A DNA stretch of 57,560 nt from Actinomycetes bacterium (GTDB lineage Bacteria; Actinomycetota; Acidimicrobiia; Acidimicrobiales; Bog-793), in contig JAJYNS010000083.1 in assembly GCA_021786195.1 (NCBI GenBank), positions 1 through 57,560 of the forward strand, written 5' to 3'. The translations under genes were made by a program, and so were the position numbers. Below are positions 45,321-52,603 of this stretch, piece after piece. Position 1 is the stretch's first letter; every line of letters starts with the position of its first letter. Under the pieces are notes generated by a model. It was not told where the DNA came from. It did no database searches and saw only the letters and a list, made by a program, of their open reading frames with translations.

Positions 45321-46208
45321 TCACCGCCCCTGCCCGTCCGCCCCCTCCCCGCGCCGCAGCTCGCGCCCGGCTGGCGCCTGCCGGCGTGAGGCGGCAGCGC
45401 CGCCCTGCAGCCTCGCTTCGATGGTCCGGTCCTCGGACAGGCCGAGCTCGGCCCAGCGCCGCCGGGGCTCCGCCTCGAGCACCCAGGAGGGCAGGAGGCC
45501 GACGAGCTCCGGGCGCTCGACGGCGGCGCGCCGGCGGACCTCGTCGTAGACGGCCCCGATCCCGACGAGCGCCGGGTCGACGACGTTGCAGGAGACCTGC
45601 GCCCGCCCTCCGAGATCGAGCCCGAGGGCGCGAAGGCCCGGACGGCGGATCGACCGGGCGATGGCCTTCGCGAGGCGTGAGTCGCCACCTTCCAGCCAGA
45701 GGTTGTACGCGACGAGGGGTCCCCGGGCCCCGACGCAGGCGGCTCCGGCGCTCGGGTGAGGCCGCCTCGGCCCGGTGTCGGGCGCGATCGTCCTGAAGGC
45801 GCCCTTGCGCAGCTCGGGAAGGCTCCGCTCGGGTCCGTAGAGGAAGCAGGGCAGGCAGAGCGCCCTCGCGGCCCAGCGGGCGAAGCGGTCTCGCTCACGG
45901 GTCGCCTCGGACAGCTCGACGGCGCCGGCGGCGGCCGGCGCGTCGAGGATCGGGGCGAAGGGGACGACGTCGACGACGCCGAGGCGAGGATGCGCCCCGG
46001 AGTGCTCGGACAGGTGGAGCAGCTCGACGGCGGACGAGGCGACGGCGCGTGCCGCCTCGACGACCTCCGGCCCGGCGAGAGTGAGGACCGACCGGTTGTG
46101 CCAGGGGTCGCTGTGCAGGTCGATCAGCGCCTCGCCGGCAGAGGCCGCGACCGCTTGGACGAGATCGGTCCGCGTCCCCTCGCTCACGTTGACGACGCAC
46201 TCGAGCAC
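45321..46208 (-). CDS. Glutamate formiminotransferase-like protein
   Basis: 295 residues, corresponding to the formiminotransferase half of FTCD. The start LECVVNVSEGTRTDLVQAV and the segment HSDPWHNRSVLTLAG carry the conserved catalytic histidine region. SGAHPRLGVVDVVPFAPI near 70-87 and LVAYNLWLEG.DSRLAKAIARSIR near 165-188 complete the match. The known reaction moves a formimino or formyl group between glutamate and tetrahydrofolate, usually in histidine breakdown. No hut genes or cyclodeaminase half are nearby, so a one-carbon salvage role is possible. GTG 46208 lies 6 bases after a TAGCCT box (leaderless). The last 25 residues are low complexity. Confidence 0.88.
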   Translation of the reverse strand: MLECVVNVSEGTRTDLVQAVAASAGEALIDLHSDPWHNRSVLTLAGPEVVEAARAVASSAVELLHLSEHSGAHPRLGVVDVVPFAPILDAPAAAGAVELSEATRERDRFARWAARALCLPCFLYGPERSLPELRKGAFRTIAPDTGPRRPHPSAGAACVGARGPLVAYNLWLEGGDSRLAKAIARSIRRPGLRALGLDLGGRAQVSCNVVDPALVGIGAVYDEVRRRAAVERPELVGLLPSWVLEAEPRRRWAELGLSEDRTIEARLQGGAAASRRQAPAGRELRRGEGADGQGR

Positions 46209-46256
46209 GCCGAGAGGCTATGGTCCTCCACTGCCGCCGCGCGAGCCGCGGGCGGG

Positions 46257-46502
46257 TCAGCGAGCCTTGTGCAGCGTCAGGTGCCGTCGCTGACGTGCGA
46301 GCCGCCGGCGCTCCCGCTCCGAGGTGCCGCCCCACACGCCGTGGTCGATGTGGTTCTCCATCGCGTACTCGAGGCAGAGCTGTTTCACCGGGCAGTCGGC
46401 GCAGATGCGCCTTGCGACGTCGACCCCGACGCCGTCGCTCGGGAAGAAGGTGTCCGGTGGGAGGTCCCGGCACTTGCCCTCCGCCATCCACGCCGTGTCC
46501 AT
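46257..46502 (-). CDS. WhiB-family iron-sulfur transcription factor 2
   Basis: 81 residues with cluster cysteines at 11, 34, 37 and 43 (x22, x2, x5) in GKCRD, CADCPVK and LCLEYAMEN. The turn motif HGVWGGTSERERRRLARQRR follows. It resembles WhiB1-type proteins, which are essential NO-sensitive regulators in mycobacteria; exact class is not certain. GGAGAAGG before ATG 46502 is the ribosome-binding site. It is divergent from a small unknown gene, with a 13-base palindrome in between. Confidence 0.95.
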   Translation of the reverse strand: MDTAWMAEGKCRDLPPDTFFPSDGVGVDVARRICADCPVKQLCLEYAMENHIDHGVWGGTSERERRRLARQRRHLTLHKAR

Positions 46503-46593
46503 CGCACCCTTCTCCTGCGCTCTCGTGCGACACCCCGGGCTCGTCCAAGTGCCGCCGGGCCGACCCTACACCTCGTTGCTGTGACCGAGCTGT

Positions 46594-46606
46594 TAACGCA
46601 GCGTTA
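46594..46606. promoter_or_regulatory. 13-base palindrome upstream of whiB 2
   Basis: TAACGCAGCGTTA has perfect 6-base arms around one base. It lies in the 184-base divergent gap between the second whiB gene and the unknown gene at 46687, 92 bases before the former. It may be an operator; no family is recognised. Confidence 0.4.
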
Positions 46607-46686
46607 GGGAAGCGGGCGCGCCGGGGGCGGACGCCGCCGAGCAGGCGACCGGTACGATGCGGGCCGAGACGAGCGAGGAGCACCCG

Positions 46687-47016
46687 ATGACGACGTCCCC
46701 GACCGATGCGAGCGCACCGCCCGAGCCGCCTCGCGGCCATGTGAGGATCGTCTACCTCGGGCCCGTGGCCCCGCACTGGGAAGTGGAGTCGAGCTTCGGC
46801 GACCGACTGGTCATCGAGGCCTTCCGCGAGCGCGCCCTTGCACGGCTCGTGCTGCTACCGCCGCACGACCCGCAGTTCCGGCGCAACCGGGAGCGGGTGG
46901 TCCGTGACGCCGAGCGGGAGAACCTCCTGCTCGAGTGGGATCTCGGCCTTCCCGAGGAGGAGACGCCGCCGCACGGCGAGCGCTCCGGGCCCGCTCCGAC
47001 GGCTGGCGACGCCTAG
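46687..47016 (+). CDS. Hypothetical protein (109 residues)
   Basis: I do not recognise a family. The core is GHVRIVYLGPVAPHWEVESSFGDRLVIEAFRERALARLVLLPPHDPQFRRNRERVVRDAERENLLLEWDLG, flanked by disordered Pro/Ser/Thr-rich tails. It has an alternating strand-helix look and no signal peptide or membrane segment. GAGGAG lies 9 bases before ATG 46687; an in-frame ATG at 46657 is less likely because it sits in a TACGAT box. Codon use matches the neighbours, so it is probably a real gene. Confidence 0.65.
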   Translation: MTTSPTDASAPPEPPRGHVRIVYLGPVAPHWEVESSFGDRLVIEAFRERALARLVLLPPHDPQFRRNRERVVRDAERENLLLEWDLGLPEEETPPHGERSGPAPTAGDA

Positions 47017-47039
47017 GGGCCTCGGTCCCTCGTGCGGGG

Positions 47040-48269
47040 TCAGGCCGGGGGGAGGTTGATGCGCTCGATCCACAGTCCCGGGGCCTCGAGCTCCGAGGGC
47101 GTCGGGAGGTTCGCCTCCACGGTCCAGAGCTTCCCGAGCTCCTCTTCCCCGCCTCGCTCGAGGACGCCCCTTACGAAGGACTCCCCCCGGTCGATCGCCT
47201 CCTGCTCGAGGTTGAGCCCGAAGAGCGCCTCGGCGACGGCTTCGTCCTCGCCGCGCTCGACCCGCCTGCGGCGCATGGCCTCGCGGATCGCGCTGCGGCC
47301 GCCGATCGAGCGGGTCGCGACGGTGTCGGTCACCCACTCGGCGTAGCCCTCGATCGCCGAGGTGATCGCCTCGAGGTCACGGCGAGCGGCGAGTGAGGTC
47401 GGGGTGTCCTCGAGCCTCGCGACCGCCCCGGCGCTGCCGAGGAGACGGGTGAGGTCACCGAGGTCGCCCATCCCACCGGGCATCGAGCCGGCGAGGTGCT
47501 CCTCGAGCGCCTTGGGGTCGGGCCGCACCCCGCTCGCCTGGCGGGTGAGGAGCAGCTCGATCCGGGCGCGCACGTGAGGCCTGCTGAGCACCGAGTGCAG
47601 CGCGACGTCTCGCACGCACAGCCAGAGCGACAGGTCCTCGATCGGCAGGCTCCAGTCCTCTGCGAACTGCCGGGCGTTGCCGGGCACGACGAGCAGCTCG
47701 TCGGTGCTCGGCCGGGGGAGTGGCAGCTCGTACTGGCCGAGGGCGCGCTGCGCGAGGTGGCCGACGACGGAGCCGACCTGCATCGCGACCATCGCCGGGG
47801 CGATGGCTGCCATCCACTGCCCGAGGAGCCCCTCGAGGCCGGCCTCCTCGTCCGCCTCGACGACCGGCCCCGCCTCGCCGGACCCGGCCGGCTCGTCCTT
47901 CGCCGCAGCGCCGGCGGGCGGGCGCAACGCCGTGGCGATCTGCTCGAGGACGGGCCGCCAGCCTTCGAGGCTCCGTCTCGCCCACTCGGCCCGAGTCGTC
48001 GTCAGGATCGTCAGCCGGCGCCCGCCGGGTGCGACGGGCATGCCGGTGACATCGGCGACGTGCAGCTCGGCGACCCCGAGGAGCTCCTCTAGGCGGATCC
48101 TGTCGGCTGGGTCGGTGTTGGGCTCGCTCGCGCCGTCGGAGGCGATGGTCTGGGCGAGCTGGACCGCGACGTCCCAGGGAAGCGGGGCTCGGGTCTGGAG
48201 CAGGCGGAGGAGGTCGCCGAGCATCCCTTCGAAGAAGCTGCCCGGGCCCTGGGGCACGTCGGGGCTCAT
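47040..48269 (-). CDS. DUF2342/zincin-like conserved actinobacterial protein
   Basis: 409 residues. It resembles the family of Rv3195-type proteins often labelled putative hydrolase or zincin-like: LPWDVAVQLAQTIASDG near 30-46, RLEELLGVAELHVADVTG near 57-75, and the AIAPAMVAMQVGSVVGHLAQRALGQYELPLPR segment. At the place where the family has its metal-site-like motif this protein reads AIEGYAEWVTD, without an HExxH, so protease activity is doubtful. In mycobacteria the family lies beside YlbL and UPF0182 genes, as here. ATG 48269 lies 7 bases after TAGGCT (leaderless). Confidence 0.78.
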   Translation of the reverse strand: MSPDVPQGPGSFFEGMLGDLLRLLQTRAPLPWDVAVQLAQTIASDGASEPNTDPADRIRLEELLGVAELHVADVTGMPVAPGGRRLTILTTTRAEWARRSLEGWRPVLEQIATALRPPAGAAAKDEPAGSGEAGPVVEADEEAGLEGLLGQWMAAIAPAMVAMQVGSVVGHLAQRALGQYELPLPRPSTDELLVVPGNARQFAEDWSLPIEDLSLWLCVRDVALHSVLSRPHVRARIELLLTRQASGVRPDPKALEEHLAGSMPGGMGDLGDLTRLLGSAGAVARLEDTPTSLAARRDLEAITSAIEGYAEWVTDTVATRSIGGRSAIREAMRRRRVERGEDEAVAEALFGLNLEQEAIDRGESFVRGVLERGGEEELGKLWTVEANLPTPSELEAPGLWIERINLPPA

Positions 48270-48316
48270 GTGGTCGAGCCTAGGGCCGCGGGGCGGCAGG
48301 CGGTATCAGGCCGGCG

Positions 48317-49537
48317 TCACTGCTGGCCGCCGAGGACGGCCTCGAGGACTCGCTCCTGGCCGTCGCGCACGATCCCGACGGACAGGCGGGTACCGGGCGG
48401 GCTGAAGTAGAGCATCCCCTGGAGGTCGGTCATCGAGGCGACCGGGTGCCCGTCGACCGAGACGATCTCGTCCCCTGGCTGGACGCCCGATCGCTGCGCT
48501 GCGCTCCCGGGGCTGACGGAGGTGACCTGGACGCCCCGCGGCGGTCCGAGCTCCGTGACGCCCTCGATGCCGAGCCAGCCGTGGCTCACGCTGCCGCGGG
48601 TGGCGAGCTGCGCAGCGACGGACGCGGCCACCCAGGCCGGGGTGGCCAGCGCCCTGCCTCCCACCGAGCCGGTGACGATACCGATGAGCTGGCCGTTCGC
48701 GCCGAGCAGGGCGCTTCCGGGCGGGGCGTCGCTGGTCGAGAGGTCGGTCTCGAGGGCGTCGACGAGGATCGTCTGACCCGTCGCCGTGGTAGCCCCACTC
48801 GTGCGCAGTGACCCGACCGTGAAGCTTGCGCCGCCCGGGTCCTGGAGCGCCACGGCGATGGCGCGCGGTCCTGGTGGAGCCTGCGAGGCGAGGGAGGCGA
48901 CGGGCAGGTCGCTGACGCCGTTGATGTGCACGAGGGCGAGACCGCTCGAGGCCGAGCGCACGGCGAGGTCGGTGCCGACGACGTCGCCCACATAGTAGGT
49001 GCCGTCGGGAAGCATGACCATGACGCTCGTCGCCCCGGCCACGTCCTCGGCCGGCGCGAGGATCATCCCGTCCGGGCGCACCCCGACCCCGAGGCAGCGC
49101 AGCTGCGTGGTGCCCCGGGAGATGTCCAGGTAGACGACCGCCCTGCCCGCCGAGGCGATCTCCGCGGCGAGCGTCGCCCCGATCTCGTCCGCCGGCCTGC
49201 CGGGAACGGCCGAACCGCCCGCCCGCCCGCCGGTCGAGCCGGACGCGGCGTCGCCCGGGGGGCTGAACCGCTCCGTGATCGCCGACGCGAGGTGCGTCCC
49301 GAGCGCGACGAGCCCCGTCGCGAGCAGGGCGCCGACGAGCCCTGCGGTCCACGCGCTCGCCCGGGACGGCTGGCTCGCAAGCCAATGGCGTCGTACCGCG
49401 GCGGGATCGAGCAGCGGCCCCGTCCCGTAGCGGCCGAGTTCGGACGGGTGTCGCCACAGCCGGTCCTCGGCGGGCAGGGGCCGTGATGCAGGCTCCTCGT
49501 CCGACGAGTCGTCGTAGTCGTCGGCGTAGGCGGCCAC
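48317..49537 (-). CDS. HtrA-like membrane-anchored PDZ protein with degenerate protease domain
   Basis: 406 residues. A cytoplasmic N-terminus with RLWRHPSELGRYG (near 26-38) and a single membrane helix near 64-86 place the rest outside the membrane. A trypsin-like domain follows (about 118-292) and a PDZ domain (about 310-400: GWLGIEGV, GVQVTSVSPGSAAQRSGVQPGDEIVSVDG). Compared with HtrA, the catalytic His site reads MILAPAEDVAGA (Glu instead of His), the Asp site reads ASSGLALVHI (Gly instead of Asp), and the Ser site reads DAPPGSALLGANGQLIGI without GNSGGP. It is therefore probably a non-catalytic binding protein. GTG 49537 lies 8 bases after a TAGCCT box. Confidence 0.85.
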   Translation of the reverse strand: MAAYADDYDDSSDEEPASRPLPAEDRLWRHPSELGRYGTGPLLDPAAVRRHWLASQPSRASAWTAGLVGALLATGLVALGTHLASAITERFSPPGDAASGSTGGRAGGSAVPGRPADEIGATLAAEIASAGRAVVYLDISRGTTQLRCLGVGVRPDGMILAPAEDVAGATSVMVMLPDGTYYVGDVVGTDLAVRSASSGLALVHINGVSDLPVASLASQAPPGPRAIAVALQDPGGASFTVGSLRTSGATTATGQTILVDALETDLSTSDAPPGSALLGANGQLIGIVTGSVGGRALATPAWVAASVAAQLATRGSVSHGWLGIEGVTELGPPRGVQVTSVSPGSAAQRSGVQPGDEIVSVDGHPVASMTDLQGMLYFSPPGTRLSVGIVRDGQERVLEAVLGGQQ

Positions 49538-49621
49538 GAAGCAGCAGGCTATCTCTGCCGGGCGCCCCTGGCGTCGCGAGCCCTGCCGGTCGGCCGCCTA
49601 CGATGCCAGCGTGTTGCGACC

Positions 49622-50632
49622 GTGAGCCCCGACCTCGCAGTCGACCTCGGCTCGGCCACCGTCCGGGTTGCCGAGCCGGGCGGGGACGTCCTGGTCGAGG
49701 AGCCGTCGGTCGCGGCGGTCGAGGTCGGAGAGGCGAGGATGGTCGCCTTCGGGCGCAAAGCCCTCGGCCTTGCCGCCTCAGGCGGACCCTCGGGCCGCAT
49801 CCAGCTGGTGCGGCCCGTCCGCCACGGCCAGCTCGTCGACGTCCGGCTCGCCGACGAGGTGCTCGAGCACGTGGTGCGCTCGGCCGGCGTGGCGCGCCTG
49901 GCGCACCCTCGCGTGCTCGCGTGCGTGCACGTCGAAGCGACCCATGTCCAGCGGGACGCGCTGGAGCGCGGCCTCAGGCGGGCCGGAGCCCGCCAGGTGC
50001 GCTTCGTCGAGCAGCCGATCGCCGCCGCGATGGGTGCCGGCCTGCCGGTCGGGGAGCCGGAGGGGATGATGGCCGTGGAGGTCGGCGCGGGCACGACCGA
50101 TGTCGCGGTGATCGCGCTCGGGGGCACCGTCACCTCGGTGTCCGTGCCGGTCGGCTCGGCGGACTTCGACGAGGCGCTCCGGACGCTGCTCGCACGGCGG
50201 TTCGGGCTCGTCGTCGACCGCTCGAGCGCGGAGGAGGTCCGGCGCCGGATCGGGAGCGTGCTGCCGGAGCCCTCCTCGCCGCACCTCGAGGTGCGGGGGC
50301 GCGACGTGTCGACCGGAGCCCCGGCGAGGGTCGTCGTCTCCTCAGAGCAGCTCCGCCCGACTCTCGAGGAGCTCGTGGCCCCGATCGTGTCCGCCGCGGT
50401 CGACTGCGTGGCCCGGACGCCGCCTGACCTCGCCAACGACTTGCTCGAACGCGGCCTGAGCCTGAGCGGCGGTGGCTCGTACCTTCGTGGGCTCGAGGAG
50501 CGCCTTGCTGCCGCGACCGGGCTTGCCGTGCACCCGGCGCCGAGCAGAGAACGCTGCGCGGTGCTCGGAGCGGCCCGCTGCCTCGGCGGTGACCGGCTCG
50601 CGCTGCTCGTCAGCGCGGCTCGACGCCGCTGA
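49622..50632 (+). CDS. Divergent MreB-like actin-fold protein
   Basis: 336 residues, the size of MreB. Phosphate-1 region is SPDLAVDLGSATVRVAEPGGDVLVEEPSVAAVE, phosphate-2 is MMAVEVGAGTTDVAVIALGG near 157-176 (Glu replaces the usual Asp), and the adenosine region is LSLSGGGSYLRGLEERLA near 280-297. AAMGAGLPVGEP matches the MreB linker. No mreC, mreD, rodA or pbp2 genes are beside it. In actinobacteria MreB relatives can act in spore wall or envelope assembly. It is divergent from the HtrA-like pseudoprotease gene, with an 84-base gap, and may be functionally paired with it. The start is GTG 49622. Confidence 0.85.
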   Translation: MSPDLAVDLGSATVRVAEPGGDVLVEEPSVAAVEVGEARMVAFGRKALGLAASGGPSGRIQLVRPVRHGQLVDVRLADEVLEHVVRSAGVARLAHPRVLACVHVEATHVQRDALERGLRRAGARQVRFVEQPIAAAMGAGLPVGEPEGMMAVEVGAGTTDVAVIALGGTVTSVSVPVGSADFDEALRTLLARRFGLVVDRSSAEEVRRRIGSVLPEPSSPHLEVRGRDVSTGAPARVVVSSEQLRPTLEELVAPIVSAAVDCVARTPPDLANDLLERGLSLSGGGSYLRGLEERLAAATGLAVHPAPSRERCAVLGAARCLGGDRLALLVSAARRR

Positions 50633-51233
50633 GGCCGAGCACCTCCGCGGCGGCCTGGCGCACCTGCCAGTCGCGGTCGTCCAGGTGCCTTCGCAAGGCC
50701 GCCTCGACCTCGGGCCCCTCGAAAGCGGCAAGCGCGACCACGGCCCGACGCCTGACGGCCGGCACGTCGCCCAGGGCGCCGAGGACCGCGTCGAGACCCC
50801 CCACGTCGCCGAGCGCGCCGATGGCGGCGACCGCGGACTCGCGGCAGAGCGGGTCGGGATGCGAGCTCGCCAGCTCCGACAGCCGCCCGGTCGCGCCGTG
50901 CAGGCCAAGCTCACCAACGGCGTGCGCGGCGGCCTCGACGACCCGGTGGTCGGGATCGTCCAACAGCGGCTCGACGGGCGACCCGGGCACCCGAGAGGCC
51001 AGCTCGCACGCGTCCCGGCGCACCCTCGGGTCGAGGTCGGCGAGGAGCGGGGCGAGGTCGTCCGGGCCCGCCTCGCCGAGCCGCACCAGCGCCCCGAGCG
51101 CGCCGACGCGGACCCGAGGGTCGGGGTCTTCGAGCGCCTTGCGCACCTCGGGCACATCTCCGGCACGACCGGCGAGCGCGACCTCGCCCCGACGACGCGC
51201 CGAACCGGCCGTGCCGATGTCCGCTCCACTCAA
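50610..51233 (-). CDS. HEAT-repeat protein
   Basis: About 207 residues composed of five or six HEAT/PBS-lyase-type repeats. Examples are DPDPRVRVGALGALVRLGEAG, LDPRVRRDACELASRVPGS, PDHRVVEAAAHAVGELGL and RDWQVRQAAAEVLGLSG. Such solenoids act as protein-binding scaffolds; no catalytic site is seen. TTG 51233 is my choice of start because GGAGGG lies upstream and the repeats begin soon after; GTG 51350 is in frame and also possible. The tail overlaps the convergent MreB-like gene by 23 bases. Confidence 0.7.
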   Translation of the reverse strand: MSGADIGTAGSARRRGEVALAGRAGDVPEVRKALEDPDPRVRVGALGALVRLGEAGPDDLAPLLADLDPRVRRDACELASRVPGSPVEPLLDDPDHRVVEAAAHAVGELGLHGATGRLSELASSHPDPLCRESAVAAIGALGDVGGLDAVLGALGDVPAVRRRAVVALAAFEGPEVEAALRRHLDDRDWQVRQAAAEVLGLSGVEPR

Positions 51234-51367
51234 CGGCCTGCCGCTCCCTCCATGGCCTGCGATCCGACCCCCCGGAGCGCCCCCTGGGCCCGCCTGCCTC
51301 TCTGACGTTCCTTGCAAGAACCTCGCTCGGCCCGGAGCGTCCTCGAGCACGTGGCAGGCTAGGTCCG

Positions 51368-52603
51368 ATGAGCGACGGCCACGACGCGCCCGGAGCAGCC
51401 GCCGCCCCGCTCCCCGGTCGGGAGCCCGCCCCGCCTCGGCATGCGCCCGGCCGTCGGCTCCTGCGCCGGGCGGTCCTCTACGCGATCGCGCTCGTGGTCC
51501 TCTGCCTCGTCGCCGCAATTCCCGCGGCGTTCGTCTCCGTCCCCTACTACGCGGTCACCCCCGGGTCGGGGGTCGACGTCGAGAGCCTGATCGGCGTCCC
51601 CAAGGGGCTTGCCCACGCGCACCTTGGGAGCGTGCTGCTCACCGACGTCGAGCTGGTGCCGCTTCGCGCGCTTTCCTACCTCTACTACAAGCTCGACCCC
51701 GAGGTCGACGTCGTGCCGACCGCAGAGGTCCTCGGCGGCGCGAGCGGCTCGCAGTACGAGCGCCAGGGCGAGATCGACATGGCAAACGCCCGCCAGGCGG
51801 CCGTCGTGGTCGCGCTGGACGAGCTCGGCTACAAGGTGCGAGCGGTCCCGAACGGGGTGATCGTCTACCAGCCCGAGCGCGGATCTCCTGCTGCCCGAGG
51901 GCTGGCCGTCGGCGACGTCATCGACTCGCTCGACGGCCGGCCGGTCCGGACCCTTCTCGGGCTCGAGTCGGCGCTCGGCGGGCACCGCCCCGGCGCCGTC
52001 GTCCGTCTCGGCCTGCGGGGGATGTTCAGCACGGTGCAGCGCTCCGTGCAGCTGCGGCTCGGGGAGCTGCGGGTCAAGGGCACGGGCCCGGGCGCTACGG
52101 AGGTCTGCGCGGCCCCTGGCTCAGACACCTTGCTGCCGCCGTTCGAGGAGAACGGCGCTCCCGCCCCCTGCCTCGGGATCGTCGGTGCCGAGCAGTCCTA
52201 CTCGACCCGAGGGCTGCCGTTCGAGGTCTCGCTCTCGAGCGACGGCATCGTCGGGCCCTCCGCTGGCCTCGCGTTCGCGCTCGGGCTCATCGAGAAGCTC
52301 GACCGGAGCGACCTCACCGCCGGCTTGAAAGTCGCCGCGACCGGGACGATCTCCGTGGACGGCCAGGTGGGGCCGGTCGGGGGCGTCGCCCAGAAGGCCG
52401 TCGCCGTGTCGAGGGCGGGGGCCTCGGTGTTCTTCGTGCCCTCGGGCCAGCTGGGCCAGGCACGCCGGCACGCCGGGCCCCACCTGACCGTGCTCGCCGT
52501 GTCGACCATCGGCCAGGCGATCGCCGACCTCGAGCAGCTCGGCGGGAGGATCGCGCCGCCTTCGGTCGACCACGGAGGACCTAGGCTCACCACTCGTGCC
52601 TGA
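51368..52603 (+). CDS. YlbL-type membrane protein with PDZ and Lon-like protease domains
   Basis: 411 residues. One membrane helix near 30-53, then a PDZ domain (about 160-235, with GSPAARGLAVGDVIDSLDGRPV), then a Lon (S16) protease domain. The catalytic serine lies in DGIVGPSAGLAFALGLIE near 300 and the lysine in GGVAQKAVAVSRAG near 342, so the dyad is intact. The domain faces the outside. Family members (Rv3194c in mycobacteria, YlbL in Bacillus) are membrane proteases with few known targets. It lies beside UPF0182 and DUF2342 genes as in mycobacteria. Confidence 0.92.
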   Translation: MSDGHDAPGAAAAPLPGREPAPPRHAPGRRLLRRAVLYAIALVVLCLVAAIPAAFVSVPYYAVTPGSGVDVESLIGVPKGLAHAHLGSVLLTDVELVPLRALSYLYYKLDPEVDVVPTAEVLGGASGSQYERQGEIDMANARQAAVVVALDELGYKVRAVPNGVIVYQPERGSPAARGLAVGDVIDSLDGRPVRTLLGLESALGGHRPGAVVRLGLRGMFSTVQRSVQLRLGELRVKGTGPGATEVCAAPGSDTLLPPFEENGAPAPCLGIVGAEQSYSTRGLPFEVSLSSDGIVGPSAGLAFALGLIEKLDRSDLTAGLKVAATGTISVDGQVGPVGGVAQKAVAVSRAGASVFFVPSGQLGQARRHAGPHLTVLAVSTIGQAIADLEQLGGRIAPPSVDHGGPRLTTRA

